Assembly (NCBI RefSeq): GCF_026168515.1
Contig: NZ_CP093443.1
Span: 806,001 to 870,000, forward strand
DNA length: 64,000 bases
Origin: Brevibacterium spongiae
Lineage (GTDB): Bacteria; Actinomycetota; Actinomycetes; Actinomycetales; Brevibacteriaceae
Direction: 5' to 3'
Shown here: positions 32,027 through 46,836 of the stretch, in pieces
Layout of the letters: every line of letters starts with the position of its first letter
Numbering within the stretch: the stretch's first letter is position 1
Made by a program: the position numbers and the translations under genes
The notes under the pieces: generated by a model
Seen by the model: only the letters and a program-made list of their open reading frames with translations
Database searches by the model: none
What the model was told of the DNA's origin: nothing

Positions 32027-32146
32027 TTGCGGTGGTGATAGTGGTGGGGAAACGCCCGGTTAACCGTTCCGATCCCGGTAGCTAAGCCCATGCGCGCTGA
32101 TGGTACTGCAACTTGGTGGTTGTGGGAGAGTAAGTGACTGCCGCAA
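32027..32146 (+). rRNA. rrf: 5S ribosomal RNA, copy A
   Basis: This is a 120-nt 5S rRNA whose ends TTGCGG and CCGCAA pair as helix I. The internal GTTCCGATCCCGGTAGCTAAG and GCGCTGATGGTACTGCA are standard 5S segments. Confidence 0.95.
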
Positions 32147-32155
32147 TATTCTTTT

Positions 32156-32208
32156 GGAGAGTGTGGGGTACAACCTTTTAGGGGTTGTGTCCCACACTCT
32201 CCTTTTTT
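32156..32208 (+). terminator. Rho-independent terminator of rRNA operon A
   Basis: GGAGAGTGTGGG (32156-32167) pairs perfectly with CCCACACTCTCC (32191-32202) and is followed by TTTTTT. An inner ACAACC/GGTTGT stem is also present. Confidence 0.95.
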
Positions 32209-32261
32209 GCATTCACCAGGTACACCCGAAACCCTCGGGCAGCCGGCTGGATGCACTCTTG

Positions 32262-32319
32262 TTGACCTCAGTAATGACGCGTATCATAGTCGTTAGATGA
32301 TGTAGCGAGTTCGATACGC
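32262..32319 (+). promoter_or_regulatory. hipBA promoter with overlapping operator palindromes
   Basis: TTGACC (32262-32267), 17 nt, CATAGT (32285-32290) forms a promoter. GCGTATC (32279-32285) and GATACGC (32313-32319) are inverted, and ATCAT/ATGAT forms a second inverted pair inside. They cover the -10 region, as expected for self-repression by a HipB-HipA complex. Confidence 0.6.
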
Positions 32320-32335
32320 ACCGTTAGGGGCAAAG

Positions 32336-32629
32336 ATGTCTGTCACCCGTCAGGTCGAACGCCGCCTCGATGAAATCGGTTCATCGATTCGACGGTGGCG
32401 ACTGATGCAGTCGTTGAAAGCTGCCGAAGTCGCTGAACGTGCCGGGATCTCACGATCGACGCTGCAGAAGATCGAACGAGGAGACGCCGGCGTCTCCCTC
32501 GGCGCAGTCATGTCGGTGATGCAGGCATTGGGGCAGCTCGACCACGTGGCAGCTTCGTTCGACCCGTTGAGCACCGATGTCGGACGACTGCGGTCGACAG
32601 AATCGCTGCCCGAGCGAGTCCGCCGATGA
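32336..32629 (+). CDS. hipB: HipB-type antitoxin, XRE-family helix-turn-helix
   Basis: This 97-residue protein has a Cro/CI-type HTH (about residues 13-67): IRRWRLMQSLKAAEVAERAG, ISRSTLQKIERGDAGVSLG. The C-terminal 30 residues are Arg/Ser/Asp-rich. Its stop overlaps the hipA ATG (ATGA), the normal antitoxin-first order. It should neutralise HipA and, with it, repress the operon through the palindromes at 32262-32319. The ATG at 32336 has AGGGGC just upstream. Confidence 0.87.
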   Translation: MSVTRQVERRLDEIGSSIRRWRLMQSLKAAEVAERAGISRSTLQKIERGDAGVSLGAVMSVMQALGQLDHVAASFDPLSTDVGRLRSTESLPERVRR

Positions 32630-33867
32630 GTGAGCAGGTCCGGGTTGAGATGGAACACGACGGTGCTCCGATCTTCGTGGGGACCGCCTATTTCCACATC
32701 GGTCGCGGGCAGACCTCGACCACGTTCAAGTACTCCGACGAGTATGCATCGTCCCGGTGGGCCTACTCGATAGATCCTGAGCTCCCACTGTCGACGGCAC
32801 CCTTCAGTGTTCCGAGCCTGCCTGGTGCTTTCGCTGACTGCGCACCAGACCGGTGGGGTCGCAACCTCGTTGCCAAAGAACATCGGCGACTTGTGTCCGC
32901 AGGTATGGTCAGCGACCGCCGTCTCACAGATATCGACTACCTACTCGGAGTGAGCGACTCGACCCGCCAAGGAGCGCTTCGGTTCCGCCGCCGTGCTGAC
33001 GGACCATTCCTCAGCGACAACAGCCGGGTACCGAAGCTGCTGGCACTGCCCGAACTCCAACGCGCAGCAGATGGCGTCACAGAGGGGTCCGCTGCGGCCA
33101 TCAAGCGCCTCCTCGATGCAGGGACCGGATCACTGGGTGGTGCTCGCCCCAAGGCATCGGTGGCCGACGACGCGGGACGACTGCAGATCGCTAAGTTCAC
33201 GCGCCCCACGGATGAGTGGGACGTGATCGCGTGGGAGGGAGTGGCGCTCGAGCTCGCTCGAATGGCGGGTATCGAAGTCCCAAAGAGCAGAGTCCTCAGC
33301 ATCGAGGACCGATCGGTCCTCCTCTTGGAGCGGTTCGACAGGGCCTCCGACAGACGAATCGGGTACATCAGTGCAATGACAGCGGCCGGGCGGCGCGACG
33401 GAGAAGCTGCCGACTACCTCGACGTCGTAGAGGCAATAGAAGATCACAGCCGGCGCTGGAGACAAGATTGTGCCGAACTGTATCGACGAGTGGTGTTCTC
33501 TGCCGCGGTGCACAATACAGACGACCATCTGCGCAACCACGGTTTCCTTCGAGCAGAAGCGGGATGGCAGCTGAGCCCGGCATTTGATATCAACATCGAA
33601 CCTGAGCCGGCAGTCGAACGGCAGACTGCGATCAACGGAGCGGTCTCAGCAGATGACGAACCCGAAGCACTCCTCGACTTCGCGCCACTGTGTCACCTGA
33701 CTGCACCGGCGGCCCGGATGATCATCCACGAGGTCGTAGACGCTGTCGCCGAATGGAACTCGGTGGCAGCCGGCCAGGGGATCGGCAGCACGGAGCGGGA
33801 CGCGGTTGGTGCAGTCATCGAGTCCCAGAGTGAGCACCTTCGAGCAATATCCACGTCGACACTCTGA
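32626..33867 (+). CDS. hipA: HipA-type serine/threonine kinase toxin
   Basis: This 413-residue protein has the HipA organisation: N-terminal beta subdomain (SLPGAFADCAPDRWGRNLV, about residues 65-83), a Gly-rich loop GSLGGARPKA (about 168-177) and a kinase core with the catalytic segment NTDDHLRNHGF (Asp299) and metal-binding FDIN (Asp321). HipA kinases phosphorylate a target, GltX in E. coli, to stop translation and induce dormancy; the target here is unknown. All key residues look intact, so the toxin is probably active. It lies between two rRNA operons with only 38 nt before copy B. Confidence 0.9.
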   Translation: MSEQVRVEMEHDGAPIFVGTAYFHIGRGQTSTTFKYSDEYASSRWAYSIDPELPLSTAPFSVPSLPGAFADCAPDRWGRNLVAKEHRRLVSAGMVSDRRLTDIDYLLGVSDSTRQGALRFRRRADGPFLSDNSRVPKLLALPELQRAADGVTEGSAAAIKRLLDAGTGSLGGARPKASVADDAGRLQIAKFTRPTDEWDVIAWEGVALELARMAGIEVPKSRVLSIEDRSVLLLERFDRASDRRIGYISAMTAAGRRDGEAADYLDVVEAIEDHSRRWRQDCAELYRRVVFSAAVHNTDDHLRNHGFLRAEAGWQLSPAFDINIEPEPAVERQTAINGAVSADDEPEALLDFAPLCHLTAPAARMIIHEVVDAVAEWNSVAAGQGIGSTERDAVGAVIESQSEHLRAISTSTL

Positions 33868-33905
33868 GCTCCGGGGGAGTCCATTCCCTGTCCTGCCGCG
33901 TGATT

Positions 33906-34396
33906 CCGGGGTGGGTGGGTGTTTGTGTGGGGTGTGTGGTGGGTGTCACGTGGTGGAAGTCGGGTTTGGATTTGCGTGGTCGGGATTGCCTGGTCTAGAG
34001 TTATATCTCGTTGCCCGGCCGGAAACACGGTCTGAAAGACATGGTTTCCACCGGACCTGACCAGGACAAACAGGGTTTGTCAGTGTGGTTGGGTGTTCGG
34101 GTGGGTGACACACAATGAAACTGGCGCCCCCAGTGAACACGCCCAAAATGGTGGGTTGTGGTGATGGGTGAGTGTTTGTGGTTTGAGAATCCAATAGCGT
34201 GTTTGTTTGAACAATAAGTGATGCCAGATAATTATATTTTCTGGTGAGACAACCGACAGGTTCGAACACTCGGGTGGCAGCCCTCGCCGGCTGGCACCCT
34301 GATTGTGTGTTCGGGTCTGTTATTTATTTGGTCAACCTTCTTCACCCCGTGAAGTGGGTTGACTGTCTTGCTGGGATTCATTCGTAACATAATTTT
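33906..34396 (+). promoter_or_regulatory. rRNA operon B promoters and leader
   Basis: It has the same elements as copy A: TTGCGT (33972-33977), 18 nt, TAGAGT (33996-34001), then the GTTTGAGAATC element and the GTCAACC hairpin before 16S. Small differences include TAATTATATTTT in place of the shorter T-run after CCAGA. The full promoter set is inside the repeat, so both operons can be transcribed independently. Confidence 0.6.
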
Positions 34397-39480
<5,084 letters not shown>

Positions 39481-39677
39481 AACTATTTGGTTGGGGTGGT
39501 GTGCGTGGAGTTTGTTTGTGGTCACACATATAAGAGAGTGTTGACAAGATTGTTTCACCCCTGACGGGGTGCGTGTTATGTAGCCTTTTGTTTGGTGTTC
39601 GCGTTCGCTGTGCGGTTCTTGGACCATTACCGCCCATAACCCCTCTTGTGGGGTGTGTGGTGGTGGTCTGTGTGGTT
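39481..39677 (+). other. 23S-5S spacer, copy B
   Basis: This 197-nt spacer appears identical to copy A and contains no gene. Confidence 0.7.
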
Positions 39678-39797
39678 TTGCGGTGGTGATAGTGGTGGGG
39701 AAACGCCCGGTTAACCGTTCCGATCCCGGTAGCTAAGCCCATGCGCGCTGATGGTACTGCAACTTGGTGGTTGTGGGAGAGTAAGTGACTGCCGCAA
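39678..39797 (+). rRNA. rrf: 5S ribosomal RNA, copy B
   Basis: This 120-nt 5S rRNA appears identical to copy A, with closing helix TTGCGG/CCGCAA. Confidence 0.95.
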
Positions 39798-39806
39798 TAT
39801 TCTTTT

Positions 39807-39859
39807 GGAGAGTGTGGGGTACAACCTTTTAGGGGTTGTGTCCCACACTCTCCTTTTTT
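39807..39859 (+). terminator. Rho-independent terminator of rRNA operon B
   Basis: Same hairpin as copy A: GGAGAGTGTGGG (39807-39818), CCCACACTCTCC (39842-39853), then TTTTTT. Confidence 0.95.
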
Positions 39860-39921
39860 GCATTCATCCCTTTGTGCTCTCATGGGATCACCCGACAACG
39901 CCTTCGGGAAAACCACAGTTC

Positions 39922-39946
39922 CAACATGCAATGTTGTCGGTAATGT
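39922..39946 (+). promoter_or_regulatory. Palindrome and leaderless -10 before the DoxX-like gene
   Basis: CAACAT-GCA-ATGTTG (39922-39936) is a perfect inverted repeat placed just upstream of the -10 box TAATGT (39941-39946), which is 7 nt before the ATG at 39954. It could be an operator. Confidence 0.45.
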
Positions 39947-39953
39947 GGAATCC

Positions 39954-41039
39954 ATGACGACTACTGAGACCGACACATCATCGGCTTCCGAACCATCAGA
40001 ATCCATTCCCCACAATCCCCAAATCGGCTCAGCGGCGGAGACCTCCGGCAGTGACCGCCCTCGGCTGTTCGGAGTGCTGTGGGCGCTCCATTGGCTGCTG
40101 CGCATCGGACTTGCCGTATCGCTCCTGCCATACGCATGGACCAAGGTCTTCCACGTGCAGATGGGCTATGCCGACTATGCCGACGCGATCGTCCAATACG
40201 GAGAGATGAGTCCTATGGGACTGCTGTGGCGCTTCATGGCGTTCTCTCCCACAGTGCAGCTCCTGGCAGGCCTTGCCGAGCTCATCGCCGTCATCCTCCT
40301 GCTCTTCCGCCGGACCGCCTGGCTCGGCGCCCTGATCGCAGCTCTGGACATGAGTGTCGTGTTCCTGCTCAACCTGACTTTCGACGTACCCGTCAAGCAG
40401 CTGTCCGGCGCGATGGCCCTGGTCGGCCTCATCTTGCTCATTCCCAATGTCCCGCGCGTTGCCAAGTTCCTGCTCGGCCGCAGTGTCGGACCGGCCGTCA
40501 GCGGGCTCATCTGGCGCAACCGCACCTTCGTACGCATCACCCGCTGGATCTCACCAGCCCTCGCTGTCGTCATCATCGTCGGCAGCGGCGTGGCCTCCGG
40601 GCTGAGCTTCGGCTGGGGCCGCACCAGTGGACCAGAAGAGATCTCGGGCGTCTATACAGTCACCGCCGAAGGAGAGCCGGCGAAGATCGACGGCACCGGC
40701 CACACGACGGACGACATCACCCAGATCGCCTTCGGCCAAGTCGGCTCAGGCAAGGGCAAACGGATGAGCATCCGCTACGCCGACGGCGACTTCCAGGACG
40801 GCCTGTACAGCGTCGACGGATCATCACTGACCGCGGAGCTCTATCCCATCCGAGAAGGCGCCCAGACGCTCATACGCGACGCGTCAGGCACACTCGAGTT
40901 CGACTACGAGGACATCGGTGACGGCACCTACTCCCTGAAGGTCGATGACAGCGAACTGACGATCAAGAGCGACGAAGAACGACGGTTCCTCTTCGACCGC
41001 GGATTCCGATGGGGACCGGAGGCGCCGGTGAACCGGTAG
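39954..41039 (+). CDS. DoxX-like membrane protein with C-terminal soluble domain
   Basis: This 361-residue protein has a polar N-terminal tail of about 40 residues, then a four-helix DoxX-like block (about residues 42-165: LHWLLRIGLAVSLLPYAWTKVF ... LSGAMALVGLILLIP), a fifth helix (about 197-218) and a C-terminal soluble domain of about 135 residues with beta-rich character, probably extracytoplasmic. The soluble domain is not recognised. The ATG at 39954 is chosen because TAATGT precedes it by 7 nt; further-upstream starts would extend into the rRNA flank. It ends at a strong bidirectional terminator. Confidence 0.7.
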   Translation: MTTTETDTSSASEPSESIPHNPQIGSAAETSGSDRPRLFGVLWALHWLLRIGLAVSLLPYAWTKVFHVQMGYADYADAIVQYGEMSPMGLLWRFMAFSPTVQLLAGLAELIAVILLLFRRTAWLGALIAALDMSVVFLLNLTFDVPVKQLSGAMALVGLILLIPNVPRVAKFLLGRSVGPAVSGLIWRNRTFVRITRWISPALAVVIIVGSGVASGLSFGWGRTSGPEEISGVYTVTAEGEPAKIDGTGHTTDDITQIAFGQVGSGKGKRMSIRYADGDFQDGLYSVDGSSLTAELYPIREGAQTLIRDASGTLEFDYEDIGDGTYSLKVDDSELTIKSDEERRFLFDRGFRWGPEAPVNR

Positions 41040-41040
41040 G

Positions 41041-41094
41041 ACACCAAAGACAGCTGTGGGCCCGCAGAGATCTGCGGGCCCACAACTTTGGTGT
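41041..41094. terminator. Bidirectional terminator
   Basis: ACACCAAAG (41041-41049) pairs with CTTTGGTGT (41086-41094), and inside it TGTGGGCCCGCAG pairs with CTGCGGGCCCACA around the loop AGAT. It lies between convergent genes. Confidence 0.9.
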
Positions 41095-41106
41095 CTACAG
41101 CTCGAA

Positions 41107-42234
41107 TCAACGTCCGAACAGCTTGGAGAACAGGCCCTTCTTCTTCGGCTTGTCTTCCTTGGCCGATGGTTCTTCGGCCTTGTGCTCGTCCTCACCGGAA
41201 GACTGCGGTTGAGGCTCCGCAGCCGCCCGTTCTGCGGCAGCGGAGTCGACCGAGTCATCGGCAGCTGGTTCTTCGGCGGGGACGGAGTCGGCGGGGGAGT
41301 GTTCCTCTGCCGACGGTGCGGCAGGCTCTTCGCGAACCGAGTCCCTCGAACCGGGTCCTGTCGCGGAGTCCGCGCCCGCGCCGGAGGTGGGGGCCGCCTC
41401 GGCGGGGGACGGCGTCGTCGCCGACCCGGCAGGGGAGGACTGCACAGCCGGTCGGGTGTCGGCAGACGCACCTGCAGACGGTGTCGGTGTGCTCGGCGTC
41501 GCCTCGGCGGGCGTGTGCCCTGCTACCGCGAACTGCTCGGCGGCTTCGCCCTCGAGCGGAGTATTCATATCGCAGTTGGAGATGCGTCGCTCGGAATCGA
41601 ATGACAAGTCAGCCGAACCGTCAGCGAACAGCATCCGCAGGCCGCCGTCCGGCAGCTCGCGGACCGGGATTCCGCGCTTTGCCACGTACGCGTCGATGGC
41701 GGCGCGATGATCGCTGACCGTCGTCTGTGTGAGACCCTGCATCAACGCGCGGACGGAGACCTTCACCTGCGGTTCCGGCAAGGTGATCTCGGGGGACTCG
41801 ATGAGAAGCCACACGGTCGTGCCGGCACCGGCACCGGCCGGGTAGTGCGCCCACTTGCCGGTCGCTTCCTTCGCCGCGAGAGTCAGGCGCAGCGCCAACT
41901 CCTCATCGAGGTCGAGTTCGGCGGTCGTGAGCTCAGCGACCTCCTCGGCGGCACCGAACTTGCGAACCTCATGGGACAGACCGACGACTGCCTCGGGGAA
42001 GTCGTTGACATTCTCCCAACCCCACAGCCAGGTCTTGTCCCGGCTCGATTCGGAGCCGAGCAGGTGCGGTCGTGCGCGCAGAACGACACCGTCGGAGGAG
42101 CTGAACGTCAGGTGCGGGTCGGCACCGAAGTCGACTTCCCATTCGGCATCGGCGATGAGCCCACCGAAATGCGTTTGCACCTCGGTGGAGTAGAAGACGG
42201 CGCGATTGACCAGGTCCTGCAGAGTTGAGCTCAT
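41107..42234 (-). CDS. DUF6882-type protein with acidic tail
   Basis: This 375-residue protein has an N-terminal domain of about 220 residues resembling DUF6882 (LLGSESSRDKTWLWGWENVN around residues 58-77). A long low-complexity region rich in Ala, Pro, Ser, Glu follows (about 240-360), ending in a basic amphipathic tail KKKGLFSKLFGR that could touch membrane or a partner. No enzyme motif is visible and the function is unknown. The ATG at 42234 follows TAGGCT by 6 nt, a leaderless arrangement. The gene is convergent with the DoxX-like gene and divergent from the ABC exporter. Confidence 0.7.
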   Translation of the reverse strand: MSSTLQDLVNRAVFYSTEVQTHFGGLIADAEWEVDFGADPHLTFSSSDGVVLRARPHLLGSESSRDKTWLWGWENVNDFPEAVVGLSHEVRKFGAAEEVAELTTAELDLDEELALRLTLAAKEATGKWAHYPAGAGAGTTVWLLIESPEITLPEPQVKVSVRALMQGLTQTTVSDHRAAIDAYVAKRGIPVRELPDGGLRMLFADGSADLSFDSERRISNCDMNTPLEGEAAEQFAVAGHTPAEATPSTPTPSAGASADTRPAVQSSPAGSATTPSPAEAAPTSGAGADSATGPGSRDSVREEPAAPSAEEHSPADSVPAEEPAADDSVDSAAAERAAAEPQPQSSGEDEHKAEEPSAKEDKPKKKGLFSKLFGR

Positions 42235-42453
42235 GATTCCAGCCTATGCCGGAGCGCACGAGAATCGAGGAGGCACGCGGTGGAGCGGTCGTGTCAGTGC
42301 CGCATGGTGTGCTTGAGCGACAGCACGCCGACGGGCAATTCCGAGTGACGTCGGCCATCTATCGCTGGAAGGGGAATACATGTAAGATAGCCTGTTGCGC
42401 TTCGCAAGTCTCACGACTCATCTATCAGTCACTCTTCACTCAGGACGTTCAAC
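42235..42453. other. Intergenic region before the ABC exporter
   Basis: This 219-bp spacer contains the leaderless promoter of the DUF6882 gene on the minus strand (TAGGCT at 42241-42246) and, on the plus strand, TAAGAT near 42384 as a possible -10 box for the exporter operon, leaving a leader of about 60 nt. No gene is seen. Confidence 0.4.
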
Positions 42454-44187
42454 GTGGCTTTACTCCGCCTGTCCCTGAAATATGCCAAAACCTATTGGCT
42501 GTTCATCGTTCTCGTCGTCATCCTCCAATTGGCTTCGACCATCGCTGCCCTGTACCTGCCGAGCCTCAATGCCCGGATCATCGACGAAGGTGTGGCCAAG
42601 GGCGACACCGACTTCATCTGGTCGACGGGCATGACGATGCTGCTCGTCTGCTTCGTCCAAGTCATCACCGCGATCATCGCGATCTACTTCGGTGCGCGCA
42701 CCGGCATGGGTGTTGGACGGGACCTGCGGCGCGCCATCTACCGTCAGGTCGACGACCTGTCGATGCTCGAGGTCGCCAAGTTCGGCTCCGCGACCCTCAT
42801 CACCCGCAACACCAACGATGTGCAGCAAGTCCAGATGCTTGTGCTCATGACACTGAACTTCATGGTCTCCACTCCGATCATGTGCATCGGCGGAATCATC
42901 ATGGCCCTGCGTGAGGACGTCGGCCTGTCGTGGCTCGTCTGGGTCTCCGTGCCCGTCCTCTTCGTGGTCGTCGCCATCCTCGTCTACCTCCTCATGCCCC
43001 TGTTCCGCCGCATGCAGGGACAGGTCGACGACATCAACGGCGTCCTGCGCGAACAGATCACCGGCATCCGCGTCATCCGTGCGTTCGTCCGCGAACCCTT
43101 CGAAACCGACCGCTACGCCGACGCCAACCGCGCCCTGACCGAGACCTCTGTCAAGGTCGGGAACCTCTTCGTCCTCATGTTCCCCGCGATCATGATGATC
43201 CTCCACCTGGCCACCGCCGCAGTCCTGTGGTTCGGCGGACACCGCGTCGACGCCGGCCAGATGGAGGTCGGTTCGCTGACCGCATTCCTGCAGTACCTGC
43301 TGCAGATCCTCGTGGCAGTGATGATGGGCGTATTCATGATGATGATGATCCCCCGCGCCGTCGTCTGCGCCGAACGCATCGCCGAAATCCTCGACGCCCG
43401 CACCACCATGACGATTCCGGACGGTGTCGACGAACTCCCTCGCCGAGGCGAACTCGAGTTCCGCAATGTCACCTTCGGTTACCCCGGTGCCGAGGTTCCC
43501 GTCCTCGAGGGACTGAACTTCACCGCGAAGCCGGGCACGACGACGGCGATCATCGGCTCCACAGGCGCGGGAAAATCGACCATCGTCAACCTCGTTCCCC
43601 GCCTCATCGACCCGCAGGCAGGACAGGTGCTCATCGATGGAATTCCCGTCACCGAGTTCAACCGCCACCAACTGGCGCAGCTCATCGGACTGGTCCCGCA
43701 GAAGCCCTACCTGTTCTCCGGCACGATCGCCTCGAACCTGCGCTTCGGCAATGACCAGGCCACCGATGACGAGCTGTGGGAAGCTCTGCGCATCGCCCAA
43801 GCGGATGACTTCGTGGCCGACAAGGAGGACCAGCTCGATCAGGGCGTCGCCCAAGGCGGCACGAACTACTCCGGCGGGCAGCGGCAGCGACTGTGCATCG
43901 CTCGGGCGCTGACCGCGAAACCGCAGATCTACGTCTTCGACGACTCATTCTCCGCCCTCGACGTCGCCACCGACGCGCGTCTGCGCGCGGCACTCGACGA
44001 ATCGACGGGCGATGCCACCGTCATCGTCGTCGCCCAGCGAGTCTCGACGATCCGTGACGCCGATCAGATCATCGTCCTCGAAGCAGGCAAGATCGTCGGA
44101 CGCGGCACCCATGAGGAACTCGCCGAATCCAACTCCACCTACCGCGAGATCATCGAATCTCAGCTGACGACGGAAGAGGTGAACTGA
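42454..44187 (+). CDS. ABC exporter half-transporter A (degenerate ATPase site)
   Basis: This 577-residue half-transporter has an N-terminal six-helix domain (about residues 10-310) and a C-terminal ATPase. Walker A is GSTGAGKS (368-375) and the signature is NYSGGQRQR (471-479). Walker B reads IYVFDDS with Asp497 where the catalytic Glu normally stands, and the switch histidine is replaced by Gln (VVAQRVSTI). These changes are the mark of one partner in heterodimeric exporters such as TM287/288 or BmrCD. The GTG at 42454 has no clear ribosome site. The partner starts 1 nt after its stop codon. Confidence 0.88.
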   Translation: MALLRLSLKYAKTYWLFIVLVVILQLASTIAALYLPSLNARIIDEGVAKGDTDFIWSTGMTMLLVCFVQVITAIIAIYFGARTGMGVGRDLRRAIYRQVDDLSMLEVAKFGSATLITRNTNDVQQVQMLVLMTLNFMVSTPIMCIGGIIMALREDVGLSWLVWVSVPVLFVVVAILVYLLMPLFRRMQGQVDDINGVLREQITGIRVIRAFVREPFETDRYADANRALTETSVKVGNLFVLMFPAIMMILHLATAAVLWFGGHRVDAGQMEVGSLTAFLQYLLQILVAVMMGVFMMMMIPRAVVCAERIAEILDARTTMTIPDGVDELPRRGELEFRNVTFGYPGAEVPVLEGLNFTAKPGTTTAIIGSTGAGKSTIVNLVPRLIDPQAGQVLIDGIPVTEFNRHQLAQLIGLVPQKPYLFSGTIASNLRFGNDQATDDELWEALRIAQADDFVADKEDQLDQGVAQGGTNYSGGQRQRLCIARALTAKPQIYVFDDSFSALDVATDARLRAALDESTGDATVIVVAQRVSTIRDADQIIVLEAGKIVGRGTHEELAESNSTYREIIESQLTTEEVN

Positions 44188-44188
44188 C

Positions 44189-46399
<2,211 letters not shown>

Positions 46400-46412
46400 A
46401 AACGCCATGAAA

Positions 46413-46450
46413 CCGCGGGGTCCTCGAGCTCAAGCTCGGGGACCCCGCGG
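46413..46450 (+). terminator. Terminator of the ABC exporter operon
   Basis: A perfect stem, CCGCGGGGTCC (46413-46423) with GGACCCCGCGG (46440-46450), has an inner CGAGCT/AGCTCG stem filling the loop. Confidence 0.8.
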
Positions 46451-46836
46451 CGCATTCACGAGAAGCTGCAACGTCGACAGCTGTGTCGCACCGGCACAAC
46501 TCCCTCCCCGCAGACGGAATTCCCGCATAACGTTTTTTCAGCCGGAAATGTCGAAATCGATGATTCCGTGACAAAGTTCCGGCTGGTCGACAGTCGGCTC
46601 CAATCGGCTTGACGACTGTCGCTTGCCCTGGTCAGGCTTCAGCCGGACGCCGGTTACAGTCGGTCAGCAGTCAAACGGTGAGAGCCGAGAGTTGCGAAGT
46701 GATAAACATTCGGCAAATCAGCAATATCACTTCTGTCATGATCTAAATGACCAAAAGTCGTGTGTCCGTCGTCACCTGCGTAATGTCCGAGCCACAACTG
46801 AAGACGGCAACCGGCCAGAACTCTGGAAGGACCATC
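46451..46836 (+). promoter_or_regulatory. Upstream region of the surface-protein gene with two inverted repeats
   Basis: This 386-bp stretch contains no gene I can support. Two inverted repeats are visible: CGACAGTCG (46588-46596) with CGACTGTCG (46613-46621), and GAAGTGAT (46696-46703) with ATCACTTC (46726-46733). The second could be an operator. TGTCATGA (about 46734-46741) recurs upstream of the paralogous gene at 50412. Confidence 0.4.
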
